This document shows, in pieces, positions 36,613 through 49,944 of a DNA stretch of 64,000 nucleotides. The stretch comes from Antedon mediterranea. Taxonomy: Eukaryota; Echinodermata; Crinoidea; Comatulida; Antedonidae. The notes under the pieces are model-generated. The model ran no database searches, was not told the origin of the DNA, and saw only the letters and a program-made list of their open reading frames with translations. Position 1 is the first letter of the stretch, and every line of letters starts with the position of its first letter. The position numbers and the translations under genes were made by a program. The stretch is taken from positions 6,701,001-6,765,000 of the forward strand of contig NC_092674.1 in the NCBI RefSeq assembly GCF_964355755.1. The letters run 5' to 3'.

Positions 36613-39180
36613 CCGGCCCACATAGGCCTACTTATAGGTATAACGATGCAAAATTAAAAGTTATTATTTTTCACAAACAAATTATACATATATTGCCTGT
36701 TAGTATTTTGTATCAATATTATAATAACAGAAGAATTATGAAAATCTCTGACTTGATTGAAACATAGGGTCTAAAACTTCGCCGAAATAATCGTTTTTAG
36801 CCGGCCACGAACGAAGTAAAATTGCGCCCTCACATTTTTCGAGAATGTTACACTACAATACATAAAATTACGGGTTTTAGTAATACAGTATATTTTGTAC
36901 AGTATATCAACATTGTAAAATTCAATAAAATATGATATTACATGTTTATTAAATAAAAAATAGTGTTTATTTAACCTCATTCAAAGAATTTAAATACATT
37001 ATTTTCCCGCGTATTAGACAGACCGAAGAGACAACGTGACTTCACGGCACACGCGAGGAAATTGTTACCATAGAATGTTTTGACCACCATTATTCAATGA
37101 TAAGTTGATGGTATTTATTATACCCGGCTTATTTTGACAGATAGCTTACAACAGACAGATGATGATAGTCATGCTACTACCTGTCTGCTTCCTAAATCTC
37201 AAGACTCTCATTTCCCACACGTGCTTTGGGTCTAAATTAGTCGAGTTTACACATTCTCAATTCTGTCAAGCCGTAGCTTTGCGCCCGATACTGCTTCCTA
37301 ATGCTTACTTCCTCCGGGTATATAACTGCCTGAGGCAGCATTACCGCAACATTATTGATATTACTTTCTACTTACCGGTACATAATTCATTAAATACAAC
37401 ATACAAAATAAACATTTTGACTAAGGACATTATTTTATTTTGTTTACACATCAGCATGCAACACCTTCCGAATTTTTCAATCAAAACAATCGGGTAGATA
37501 CCGACGACACCTTTACTGATAAGTTCCACGTGCCTAATCTTTCTGGAGGGAATTCCCCTTTAATGATAGCCAATCATGAAGCAGGGTTTGTAGGTGGTCA
37601 TTGCGTCATGGAAAGTATTTGAGATAGAGGCCGAATTAATATTATGTTGAATTGCTCAGAAATACACTAATCATCAAACATCCATGCCAAATCAGTTCGA
37701 TTATGTTTTGTAAATAATATTCATCAAACTATCGATCCATGTTGAAATACCAGACTAATAATATCCACATTTATTGGTCTGGTATTTCAACATAGATCAT
37801 ACAACCTAGCGCATCATACAGCCTAGCTTTAGAGATTATTTGTGATCGTAAAAAAAGATTACATAATAATTAATATGCAATACACTGAAGTGCTGAAAAC
37901 AAAATTAAATTTTAAAAGTAAACAAATATTGACCAAAAAATGCAATATTAAATCGTCGATAACTACCGTATATGAGAGCATAATATTCGTGTAAGTTGAT
38001 AATTATTATGTGATGGGTATATCCAACATATCTATTTTACTTACAATAATTATAGGCAAATCAGTGTTTAATGAACGAACACACTCTAAAGGGGAATATC
38101 TGTATTGATCCATGATTGGATTGAGTCCAACATTTATTATGCACTTTGTAGCATCCGTGAGTGAACACAAAAGATGACTTTCAGAGTGGCATCCTCTAAA
38201 TAAACGTCAAACTTTCCAGAGGCGAAATACAATGCTGAGCGGAACACATTCTGAAGGTGACTTTCAGAATGCCATCATTGGAATTAACTAAACTAATAAA
38301 GTCAACCGGGCTTATTAGAGATATTCAATATAAAGTGGAAAAATATAAAATGTAATGTAATTTGTATCATGCACAATGATTTAAAGATATATTGTCCTCT
38401 AAAAAGAATATTTTAAACAAACATACAAGGAGTAACTCAATGGCTAACACATAGTAGGCCTACTCCCGAATTAGTCAGTGAATTAACACCAAGCATTCTT
38501 TATAATATAAGTTAATTATTTATAGATATTAAAAACTCTTAAATAAAACGGCAGTTACTGCTGGATAGATACTTGATCAATCCGTGATTAACATTGAAGG
38601 TGACTTTCAGTATATATTCACGTACGAATGAATATTGAAAGTCACTCTCAGCATTATTATGCATGTTACAGTAGAATCATCAATTAAAAAGGTGTAAAAA
38701 ATATAGCGCAATGAACCGCATAAAATCACTTGTATAGTCTTATCAGTTTAAACCGGATTCATCAGCTGAGAGCTAATACTCCATTCTTTGTACGGTATTA
38801 TTGAATTTGAACTCAAATAACGTGATGATACAGCAATTCAATATCATTATGCAAGAATGGCATTATTGAATACAATACATTGTATTGTACTGTACTGTAT
38901 ACATGCAATAGTATATCAGTAGTTCATCAAGAAATATTTATTTTGGGTGTGGTCGCTGCACTTGACAGCGGAAGAATACCTGACAGTATATTATTGCTTT
39001 GGGTTTGAGTCAAAGGGTATTGCACAATCATTGCAACAACCGATCGATATGGCCGGCTTTTCACAAATAAATTATAAACAACACTTCATTAGTGTTAGAC
39101 GCACGAATACAAGTATACATGGCGTGATTTGATTAACTGATTATTCATTTGTTGTATTTGAATCTTCTAATAGTAACCCA
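36613..39180. other. Intergenic, diverged repeat fragments
   Basis: Repeated gaaggtgactttcagaatgc-type words (38175, 38255, 38605) and pieces of the ~1-kb repeat (gggtgtggtcgctg at 38945). Open stretches at 37159-37497 and 38947-39132 have no recognisable domain. Confidence 0.5.
37737..37797. ncRNA. Long near-perfect hairpin, miRNA-precursor-like in shape
   Basis: atgttgaaataccagac pairs exactly with gtctggtatttcaacat, and the stem continues by a G-U pair and taataa/ttatt to a loop of about 9 nt. Total about 61 nt with roughly 26 bp. Shape only: it could be a tiny MITE. Confidence 0.35.
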
Positions 39181-39240
39181 CAGTGGCGTAACAGGCGGGG
39201 GGGGGGGGGGGGGGGGGCAGGGGGGTCGGAATACCCCCCT
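39180..39240. repeat. Poly-G tract in a repeat
   Basis: A G run near 39197-39217 follows agtggcgtaacaggc. Similar G or C runs occur at 27816-27830, 30713-30731, 41128-41139, 41190-41202 and 56868-56881. Their lengths may be unreliable in an assembly. Confidence 0.85.
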
Positions 39241-39596
39241 GGCGGATTTCACCGGGTTGAGAAGCGTTCGATCGGGCTGGGTAACAAGTCAAAAAAATAA
39301 AATAAAATACAAAGAAGGGATAGAAGAAAGAAAAAGAAAGAAAATATAAGATAAGAATAAATATACGATATATGATATGGCTTCAAATGAGTCGCAGTAG
39401 TGTACAGTATGATATTCAAGTAAGATGATATGAAATACACAAAATCCTGACTGACAACTCGTGGGAAGACGCACTGCTTATCAGCACATTAACATGCGGT
39501 CAGTTGACTGTGGTTTTTGGCGTCTTTTATCTAAGCCGCCATCGCGGGCATCTCATACACAATTGTGACGCTGTGCTGTGCGTGTGAGGCCACCTT

Positions 39597-39977
39597 AAAC
39601 AAGAATATTTCTTACAAAAAACGCTGCTCGCTTATTGTTATTGCTAAGGTCAAGTCTGGGGGTCACTTCATCACGCCTAGATACTTCAAGTATCCTATTA
39701 CAAACAAAAACTTCAATGGACTGTTTTGATAATAATTCAATGATTATCTGACAGCGAATTATATCATGGGACTCATAAATACCAGAATGCTTTGGGATTT
39801 GTCGTTAGACTCTTTTCTCAGCCGTTTTTGGATTCAACAGGTGGTACCAATAAATTATAGTGGAGTTTCCATTTTAACAAAAATGTCAAAGTGTAGTACT
39901 ATAAAGCTGCTTGATTTCATCTAATGAATGAGTCATCTCGTGTGACGTAGCGGGCTAGAGCAGCAGCGTGAAAAATA
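39597..39977. repeat. Dispersed repeat, copy 2
   Basis: Same orientation and near-identical to 26265-26648, differing by a few substitutions and a small indel. Confidence 0.82.
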
Positions 39978-40066
39978 CACTCCTACTAATCGTATGTAAC
40001 GCTCTAGCGATCAGCAAAACGAACGTACTTTTGTGGCTGGCTGTCGCTCCAATACTCAATCTTTCA

Positions 40067-40843
40067 CAGGCCCGTAACCAGGGGGGATCGGGGGATCGTA
40101 CCCCCGCTGAACAGCGAGTTCCGCTTGTCCTCCCACTTTTTTTTTGCTGGGCATACTAACACAACACTACGATTGTTTACTACAGGCCTAGTCAAGCCTT
40201 AATAAATTTAATTAATATAAATCGACATAAGAATATAAAGTATATTTTAACTAAAATATAAAAACCTAACACTAAATTTACAAGATAAATTCTATTTGAT
40301 AACTGCTGAACATCGTGGTTCTGGAGCTAGCCGTACACAGAGCATAGTTGTTTGCTTGACATAAAAGGGTATTCCCCTACACAGGTATCTGCGTGCGTGT
40401 GACGTGCCCAGCCAGCTGCTAGAGAGAAAGCATGCAGCTTACGCAAGTGCAAGATGCAATGGTTGAGTGAATTCAGGGATCATCTTAATTCCATGGTTTG
40501 TTACCTAAACACCACATGATGGTGAATATGCCTGTTAAAGTCTCAATGATACGATCCATTAATGTACCATGTTGTTGCTAGGAGGCTTAAAGGGAGCAGG
40601 GATCTAGCCTAGTTTCGGTCGGCAAGAGAATGCCGTCCTCTGACAATTTAAGGTCGGCAATAAGGTCGGCAATTGAAATTTGTGGGCTGGAAATTACACC
40701 AAATTATATAGTTCATAAACAAAAGAGATTACCCGGAAATGCGATTTGCGGCCATACATAGGCCTATAGAGAAAAAAAAAATTCGAGGGTATGGTTCCAC
40801 TAAACAACGATCCACCCCGCCGTCAAACCTGGTTACGGCCCTG
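40067..40843. mobile_element. TIR element with 5-bp target duplication
   Basis: caggcccgtaaccagg at left and its inverse (one mismatch) at right, flanked by tttca at 40062-40066 and 40844-40848. About 777 bp, non-coding. Confidence 0.7.
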
Positions 40844-41639
40844 TTTCAGTCTTCTAACCGGAAAAATTACTACCTTTGCCAGGTGCGGATCCAATGTTAG
40901 ATTGGGTTTTCACATGTTCAAATGTTATTTCACCTGTGTTTTTAACGGTGGAAAATGTACGATCATTTTGCTGATTGCTGTGCAATAAATGAGAGTGTTA
41001 TTTCCAGGCCAACTACTACTAGTTGGCGAGGCGCCATTTATCATGAATTTTATGTGCAAGAGTACCATTTCCGACGATCTAGGGGTGTCATTTACCAAAA
41101 TTCGCTTCGCCACAGCCCCCACCATGGGGGGGGGGGGGGCTGTGGCTCAAATACTTGGTGTCTGGAAGGATCAGCCCCTCTTTGCGCCCCCCCCCCCCCT
41201 GACAAGACTCCCTTGTTACGCGGCTGGTAACCCACCTTATAAGTCAATCTATAATAGTAACCCACTACTCTAGTAGTAACCCATGGAGGTTATTAGTCAC
41301 AAAAACTATTGACAAAATGATTGGTTTATGATGCAGCTGTATTTTTAAAATAAGGAGATAATGCATGTTGATCTCGGGAGTGGAGGAAGATTGAGTGTTT
41401 TTGGGTTTATAAAAAATAAAGTTAGAGTTCAACCATCTGGATTAGTAATAGTAACACACTACTCTAATAGTAATCCCACTTCCAATATAGTAACCCACCC
41501 TAAAAAACAATTAGAAGATTTACGGTAGGCCTACAACGTATTATTTTTCAAATGATGAGCCTTTAATTACCGGGTAGAATACAGCACATTTTATCACTGT
41601 ACCGGTAACGTAGCCATGTAGGGATTGTATCTGTTAGCC

Positions 41640-43598
41640 GGTTTTCGTGCACGTACATTGACAGCGTATAATTTAGTATAAGTTATACTAGTGATGTTTA
41701 CATTTATTATTTAAGAAGTCGTTTTTACCCTATATGATACTCAACATGGCCATGAAACAGGTACTCCGTCTCATAATTGATGTGTTTTTATCCTATATAA
41801 ATATGTTTTAAATAAATAATACTATATAAAGGCCCAATAAAAGTGGAAATTAGTTTAAACATAATTGCAATCTATCAGGTGTCATTAAATATGAAAGAGT
41901 GTTACACATACGGTAAACAATAATGTTAAGTGTTGGTAGGGCAAAGTCTCGTCGTTTTTAAATAAATATCTTTATGTCACTGACCAGGGCATGTGTTGTT
42001 GATTGCTTTCCCCTGACGTACATTAACAATTCGAGTTCCAGAGAAGAGAATTTCCATTATTTGGGTGTGGCTGCTATAATGTCAAATCCTGGCTAGCGGC
42101 CAATTGCATGTTGTATACCGTAGCCTAGGTTACTTATGAATGTATACCAACCGTTCGATTGCAAGCAATAAAGCATTTCGCAATATAAAAAAAAATCTGT
42201 ATGTAAATAATAATTCCTTCGTGGTATGTATGATACCTGGAATTTGAACGTGGGCTGAATGATTCTATTGTCATTTGTTCATCTTGAGGAACTTCTATCT
42301 ATGTACATTTGAAAAGAGTAACAATACGTGATGGTATTGCTTTGTACTGTCAAAACTGGAATAATCTAGGATTGCTTTGCCAATACAATCAACCGTATGT
42401 CATCATCTTTTTAATACCACAATACGGAATAGGGCGGTATTTAACACACACCAAATCAAACCCGTAGAAAGTTGTCTAAATATCTGAAAATGGGGGTGTT
42501 TCGGCGTTCTGTGAATTTTAGGCCATTTTAGGTACTTAATGTTAAACAATTTCATTGCTGCTGCATACAGTTCTTATAGGCATGTGGTTTTTTTTTATCT
42601 TAAGGTGAATTATACCATTGGATATTGTTATAGTCCTAATTTAGTATAAGTTATAGTGATTTTTATATTATTATTTTAAGAAGTTGTTGAGTATGTTATT
42701 TTACCCTAATAAATATATCATAAGGATCATAATATGTAAAACAGGTGCTCCGTCTCTTAACTGATTTGTTTTTATCCTATATAAATATGTTTTAAAATAA
42801 ATAATAATATATAAAGGAGGCCCAATAAATAAATAAATTGAAACCTAATTCTGATCCATGGTCAATTTAATGAACCATTATAATAATCCATCCGTCGATC
42901 AATCAATAGTTATCACTTATATTTCACACAGAAATTTGTAGCACAATATTTGCAACAACATACACAATAGTGGAAAGGAGTTGAACAGTTAGTAATGGCA
43001 ATTAGTATCAGGTGTCAATCACTCATAATAGGGCCCTACATTAAATATGAAAGATTGTTACATAACATGGTTCAAAATCCTGTAAGGATGAGTTCAGCGG
43101 AACGGAGAATGTCGATTATTATACTTGGGTGTGGCCGCTGTTAATGTAAGATTATGGCTTGGTGCCAAAGGTAGACTACGTTTGGCATAACTGATCGATT
43201 GCAGTTGGTTCTGGCTTGGTGCCAAAGGTAGCCTAGGTTACTTATCAATGGCATAACGAAACTGATTGATTTCAGGCAATACAGATATCGCTCTTTGCGT
43301 ATTTCGCAACTTACATCTTCATATCATACTACTGTAATTCATATAATATATATAACATATAAAACATATTAAAACACTTGTTAGTGTGTATGATTTAAAT
43401 AGCTGAGTTTAATCAGTTGAGCTGAATAGATTCTATTGTTCACTCATCTAATACCCATTGTCGGTGGAATGTAATAGTTGAAAAGGGTATACTACTGTAG
43501 CAATACGTGATGCTATTGCTTTGCACGTGGCTTACTGGCAAGAATTCAAGATTCAATCGTATTGAGTCATCGCCTATTTAAATACTACCACAATACAG
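41640..43598. repeat. Two diverged ~1-kb tandem units (units 1 and 2)
   Basis: agtataagttata, aacaggtactccgtctca, tcctatataaatatgtttta and cccaataaa recur in order at about 41671 and 42645. gggtgtggcygctg and taccacaatacrg also recur. A third unit lies at about 52872-53870, and scattered pieces at 32.4-32.7 and 37.9-39.0 kb. No ORF is conserved across them. Confidence 0.7.
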
Positions 43599-45654
43599 GG
43601 GTAGTAACAAAGTGCGAGGCAGCGAGGCACGCGAGGCAGGGAAGGCATGCGAGGCAAGTCAGAAATTTATGCGAGGCATCGTTTTACCATCATCAAAAAA
43701 TGCGAGGCATCATTTTATCATTTCTCAAAATTGCAAGGCAGGTAATCACCGAAATTGAAGTAGCCTAGGCCTAGGCCCGCTAGGCTAGTTTCCTTTTGCA
43801 CCTGCCTTGTATTTTAACCAACTTTATCTTGAATAGGCCTACCACAGCTTAGAATTAGTAGGCCTACTTTAATGAAGAAAAATCACATAAAAGTAACAAT
43901 ACATCCATTAAATTGGTGATTTTACAGACGTTGTTTTTCTCGCATTTCGCACACTCAATGTTCAATATTTTGGTTTCTATGGAACGCCAAAAGAGCAAAA
44001 TTAATTAGAGGGCTAAAAACTCTGTGGAATCCATTTATATTTAACGCATTATTTGGTGAAAATCAAGTACAATTTCAATAGATTTTGTCACTGTCAGTAA
44101 GGAAAAATGTTACTGTTGATAATGTACACGGTTTCGTTAACCTTTTAAAGAATAAAATAGAAAAATTCATCATAATATCCTTAGTAGGATGTCCTAGGTC
44201 TAGACTAGGTAGTGATGTTGATTTAGGATCGATTATTATTCTTTGAAGAAAACAGAACAGTATCAGCAGTAACATATTACAACATTTTTATTGACAAATT
44301 AACAAATATATTGAAATAAAACGTGTTTTTCACCAATAAATGCATGAGAAATTGACGCATTCCACTGAGTTTTAGTCCTCTATTATCGTTGCTCTTTTGG
44401 CGCTCCATAGAAACAAAAATATTGAACATTGAATAATAGTCCAGTCAATCTAGTGATATTTAGAGGTAAACCCACCACAAATTGCAATAGTAACGAAACA
44501 TTGATTTTTTCATTCCAAATGTAGTTTAGAATGACATATTAAAAGTCACCGAAAATTGAAGCATTGGAACACATTATTTTTTACGTAATCTCAACAACTA
44601 TATAGTGATTTTATTCCGTCAATATTTTTGGGGTAGGGGTAACATTTATGCCCATAACTTGTGGGTTTATAATCCAATCTCAATAATCTTGATATCAATG
44701 TGTAGAATATATATTTCTTTCTAAAATGCAATTTAAAAAAACAAAATACAACACTTATTTATATAACTAGAGGTCAAAGGGTTATTGACCTTTTACAAAA
44801 AATCATTTTTTCCTTAAAAAAATGATTAACTGCAATATCGTATGCCATAATTGTGGATGCATTTTAATCAAAATTGTGTTTTTTCTGTACCTATCAATAT
44901 ATAAAATAGGAAACATGATGTTAACTAGAAGAATTTTAAAAGTAATGATGTACTATTCTTATTGAAATTGATTCTTGATCAAATGTAATGTAAACAATTT
45001 TGGGGTAGGGGGTAGCGTTTATGCCTATAATCTATTATTTTATAATCATATCTAAATAGCTTTAGTACCAATGTGTAGAGTATATATATCCTACTAATAT
45101 ACATTAAAAAAACAATTAATACAACAGTTATACGTAACTAGAGGTCAAAAGGTTATTGACCTTTTACAAAAACTCAAATTTTTCCTAACAAAATTATTAA
45201 CATGCAATGTCTTATTCCATAATTGTCGATGCATTTGATGTAACTTGTGTTTTTTCTGTACCTATCGTCATATGAATTAGGAAAAATGATGTTAAGTATT
45301 TTAAATTAATTATGCACTTATAATAAATAAATAAATAATAATAACAATAATAAAAATAATCCTATAATAATGATAAATTGTTATCAACAACAGGTAGTGT
45401 AGTAGTAGGTAACATTATTTTATGCCTGACAATAACATCTAAATAACTACAAATGTGTATAATGTGTATTGCTTACTCTAAAAACTAATTGATACAACAG
45501 TTTTTATGTAACTATAGAGGTCATTGACCTTTTACGTAAAACTAAATCATAGTTATATATATTTTATTTATATTTTGGTAGTATTTGGTGCAAATAATGT
45601 TTTTCCTGTACCTATTGTATCATCATGAAATAGGAAAAATAATGCTAGCTAGAA

Positions 45655-46440
45655 GAATGATGACTGTCGCAGAGAACAGGACAATAGTCATCTTGTCAAA
45701 TTTGCTGACGACACTGTCTTGCTGTCTCTCCTTCAAAATTCACAGGACGGTCATGGTTCCGCATTAGATTGTTTTATCCAATTTTGTGGAAACTTCTACT
45801 TGGAACCCAATGTGACCAAAACCAAGGACATGATTGTAGATTTTAGGAAGGAGAAAGGACGCAGCCCTCTGGTATCCATCATAAATGACGAACCAGCGAT
45901 ATTGTCCATTCCTTTAAATACCTAGGTACTATATTTGAGGACAATCTCAGCTGGGAATTAAATACAGAGGCATGAATAGTAAAGAAAGGACACCAGAGAC
46001 TTTATATGTTAAGGAAGCTGAACCATTTTAATGTCGATAGATAAAGTAATTCTCAGGCTTTTTTTATAATTCCTTTATTAAGAACGTTTTAACTTTTTTC
46101 CTTTATATGCTGGTTTTTCAGTCTTAGGGTCAAAGAGAGAAACTCACTACAAAGAATTGTTAACTTAAGTTCTAAATTAATAGGTTGTCAACTTTGTAGC
46201 TTATCTTCCTTCTGTGACATGCAAACTCTAGAAAAAAGTAGAGCTATTCTAAAAAATGTTAACCATGCCTTGTTCAGTGATTTCGAGCTTATGCCTCATG
46301 GGTGTCGCTTTCGATGCATGTAGAACAAACCGGAAAAGAAATTCGTTTTTGCCAGTTGCCATCCGACTCTTCTTGAACTTTGACTCTTGTTATATTGTAC
46401 TGTGTATTGTGATATTTTTGTATATTTTGTAGGATCATTT
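45655..46440 (+). pseudogene. Degenerate non-LTR retrotransposon reverse transcriptase fragment
   Basis: Reads HLVKFADDTVLLSLL (the YADD-box variant FADD at 45701-45712), then FCGNFYLEPNVTKTKDMIVD, KYLGT, DNLSWELN and KGHQRLYMLRKLNHFNVD. In shifted frames come FYNSFIKNVLTF, NSLQRIVNLSSKLIG and LPHGCRFR-like pieces. This order is the C-terminal half of a CR1/L2/jockey-type RT. Several frameshifts and stops; 5' part absent. Confidence 0.8.
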
Positions 46441-46454
46441 TAATCCAGACCTTT

Positions 46455-48103
46455 TTATTTGAATTGCTCCGTGTGGGATGATATTGTTAAACCCTTCAAA
46501 TAGAAAAGGACTCACAACTTATATGTCATCAGTATCACTTTCTTGTTCGGGTATTAGTACAGTGAAATGCCATTGCATTCACCACATGTAGTTCTAGTTA
46601 CCCCTGAATGCTTCAAGGAGATACTCAGGTGCTGGCTTTAAGTCTGTGTGTAGAGGAACCATGTTTCCATCATCTGATCTTCCATCCCCAATCCTCGGTA
46701 CACATATCAACCCCACTCCATTGCTAAAAGATAACTTGAACTTGAACATGATGTTAAGTACCTTGGTTGTGGTACGATTATGAAGTTGGCGATATGCGAG
46801 GTTGTACTTGTAGATGGGATGGAGTCAAAGGCATTCCACGTTTTCCAGGTCGTCCATTGTACAGACACACTAAATCATTTTCTCTAGCAATCACAATGTC
46901 ATCCTTTCAAGCTTGTTTGCATCTGAAGACTACAGCATAATGTAAGAAATAAGTGCAATGACAAGCTTTTTTTAGAGGCAATTCTGAAAACTCTGGATGT
47001 TGTGTCACCAGTATCGCATGAGCAAACAGAAGGTTATCACAGATGTCTCTCAAAAGTACTGTTTGAACCAGTTTGATAGTCCAGCATCTCAGTTCCAGTC
47101 TAAAGAATATCACAATATGCTTTAAATGCTTGACTGCAGAGGAGCACTAGTAGATCCCTGTCATCGGATAATGACAGATGTTTTCCTGTTTGCTGATTCA
47201 ATGGTTTTTTGTACTATCCGAAAGAACATCTGCATCAGCAGTTGCATTCACTCATTGCCATGTTGTTCAAATACTAGTTATTTGAATTGCTCCGTGTGGG
47301 ATGATATTGTTAAACCCTTCAAATAGAAAAGGACTCACAACTTATATGTCATCAGTATCACTTTCTTGTTCGGGTATTAGTACAGTGAAATGCCATTGCA
47401 TTCACCACATGTAGTTCTAGTTACCCCTGAATGCTTCAAGGAGATACTCAGGTGCTGGCTTTAAGTCTGTGTGTAGAGGAACCATGTTTCCATCATCTGA
47501 TCTTCCATCCCCAATCCTCGGTACACATATCAACCCCACTCCATTGCTAAAAGATAACTTGAACTTGAACATGATGTTAAGTACCTTGGTTGTGGTACGA
47601 TTATGAAGTTGGCGATATGCGAGGTTGTACTTGTAGATGGGATGGAGTCAAAGGCATTCCACGTTTTCCAGGTCGTCCATTGTACAGACACACTAAATCA
47701 TTTTCTCTAGCAATCACAATGTCATCCTTTGTAGCTTGTTTGCATCTGAAGACTACAGCATAATGTAAGAAATAAGTGCAATGACAAGCTTTTTTTAGAG
47801 CCAATTCTGAAAACTCTGGATGTTGTGTCACCAGTATCGCATGAGCAAACAGAAGGTTATCACAGATGTCTCTCAAAAGTACTGTTTGAACCAGTTTGAT
47901 AGTCCAGCATCTCAGTTCCAGTCTAAAGAATATCACAATATGTTTTAAATGCTTGACTGCAGAGGAGCACTAGTAGATCCGTGTCATCGGATAATGACAG
48001 ATGTTTTCCTGTTTGCTGATTCAATGGTTTTTTGTACTATCCGAAAGAACATCTGCATCAGCAGTTGCATTCACTCATTGCCATGTTGTTCAAATACTAG
48101 TTA
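46455..48103. repeat. 823-bp direct tandem duplication
   Basis: Copy 1 is 46455-47277 and copy 2 is 47278-48103, offset exactly 823 bp. Only a handful of differences are visible (for example tttcaagct / tttgtagct; gaggcaatt / gagccaatt). It duplicates the 3' part of the decayed minus-strand gene. The junction has a short ttattt overlap. Confidence 0.93.
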
Positions 48104-49310
48104 CGAAGATTTATAAATTGTTGTTTGTTACAGAAAGTGATCTAATTTTGTGGAACATGTCACTGGTAAAATGTACAGGAACACTACCACCTGACACGCC
48201 TTACCATGTGCGCCGTCTTTGGTGTATGAACCGCTTTCATAATCATCAAAGACTATGATGGCAGAGCAATATTTTTTACAGATCTCTACACTATTCCATG
48301 GAATGCTGTGCAGTAGAGCACTACCATCTAGAATGTAGGCCTACTGGACATCATTCAGTGATTTGGATGTGTTAGACTATTCAGAAGAAGTTGTTTCCAC
48401 ATAGCATCATGTTGGTTTATTAGCTGAAAGTATTGTAAGTTGGTAGTTTCAGAAAGTGCTGGTGGATAACAAAGTTCATGTTCATGTTGTCACCTCGAGT
48501 CTCCTCTGGAACTGTAGGATCAATGCACACATATTTGCCTGTATGTACATATGACTTGATTGCCAGGATCTTGAATACATTGCAAGGCCAAAATATTCAA
48601 TGCTTAATACCACATTGCTTATATTCCGAATCACCTGCAGTAACTCCCGTATCAATGGTATGAAGTCTCTGAGTCGTAACCAAATGTATTTCTCAATTGC
48701 CATTGTGTCCCTGACGTGTGGCCATAAGGTCTTATGTTGGCCGCTGCTGGAGTAACGCCCTGATACTATTGCAAGGCATTACATACATTTCAGCGCAGAT
48801 TTGGTCTGGATGTACTCATTCCTATATCTCTTGCCAAACCTCTGGTTTTCTTTGAGGCTTCTCATAGAAACCCTTTCAATCCAGTCCAGATGGTCCGAAC
48901 GTCATACAACATGGAGGTCATTGTCAAACTGCTGTTGAACATCTTTGTATTTATACTGGTTAAAAAATCGTTAAAATACTTATACATCCCAATATAAATA
49001 CTGTAACTATGGCAACACAAATGCCATCTGGAAAAAATGGAATGTAGATCATCCAGAAGCAACAGGAACGGAGATGTCACTCATCTGCATCTTGAGCTGG
49101 TCATTAGTGTATCGCTTTGGACTGAAATGTTCACCCCAGGGTATCCCTGTGTGTATACCATTGTTGATTACAGCTAAAACAACATTTTTTGCCAAAATTG
49201 ACACATTATGTTGTGTTTTTCCGCAAAAATGACATTCTAAATAACATGTTATGACTATAAGTTTGATATCACTGAATAGAAAATTTAATAAGCTTTCGGA
49301 TGACATAAAT
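46455..49310 (-). pseudogene. Decayed gene of an uncharacterised invertebrate family (DADVLI / DDTDLL type)
   Basis: On the minus strand, in shifting frames: KRYTNDQLKMQMSDI (about 49100); SAIIVFDDYESGSYTKDGAH (about 48240); TADADVLS and SDDTDLLVLLCSQAFK (about 48060-47950); DICDNLLFAHAILVTQHPEF, ALKKACH, DIVIAREND, CLYNGRPGK and LQVQPRISPTS (47936-47601); DWGWK and VPLHTDLKPAPEYLLEAF (about 47480). I recall this motif order (FDGY..STKD, ADVLI, DDTDLLVLL, VQPR..PPTS, DWGW, TDL.PAP) from a widespread family of hypothetical proteins in cnidarians and molluscs. The acidic motifs resemble PIN-like nucleases. Many stops and frameshifts. Confidence 0.55.
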
Positions 49311-49944
49311 CACACTTGTATATAATGTATTTCAAATGGTTAAATATATGTAATTAATGGGGCATATTAATTTTGACTTAAAATGACCTTTATTGACCTC
49401 TGACCCCTTGACCCAATGCTTGGATTTTCGGTGACTTTTAGTATGTTGCTCTACACTTTATATGGAATTCAAAAATACTTGCTTTGTTACTATTGCAATT
49501 TGTGGTGGGTATATCATTAGATTGACTGGACTATAAGTGAAATTCGCGAACAGTGTGCGAGAAACACGCCTGTAAAATCATTAATTTATTAAGGATTTAT
49601 TTGTTACTTTTTATGTGATTCTTTCATTAAAGTACTCATGAGGTATACTTCTAAGGTGTGGTATTCACACGATAAAGTTAGTTATCAAATTTGGAGTAAA
49701 AATACAAGCGAAGGAAACTAGCGCCACGTTTATTAGTACGTACATGGACAACAATAAATAAAAATCGTTCGTAATATACCTAGCTTACTAAAACAGGAAT
49801 AGTGTATCATTATTAAATATTACACAAATTATTATTATATCAAAATTGATTAAATTATTTTCTACATAGGCCTCTTATCTAGGTTAGGGCTAAGCATATT
49901 AAAAATTATTAGCTAAAGTTTAATTTTAGGCCTAGTATTACAAT

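Larger units (their letters stand above)
44436..49535. mobile_element. 5.1-kb TIR transposon nested in the type B element
   Basis: The ends atagtccagtcaatctagtg and its inverse (tagattgactggactat) run as imperfect TIRs for about 125 bp (acccaccacaaattgcaata; taaaagtcaccgaaaat). The insertion point is exact, because the inner type B copy has the uninterrupted attgaacattgaataagtga at about 50803. The duplication is only 2-3 bp (TA or ATA). It carries the decayed gene on the minus strand and a LINE fragment. Confidence 0.82.
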
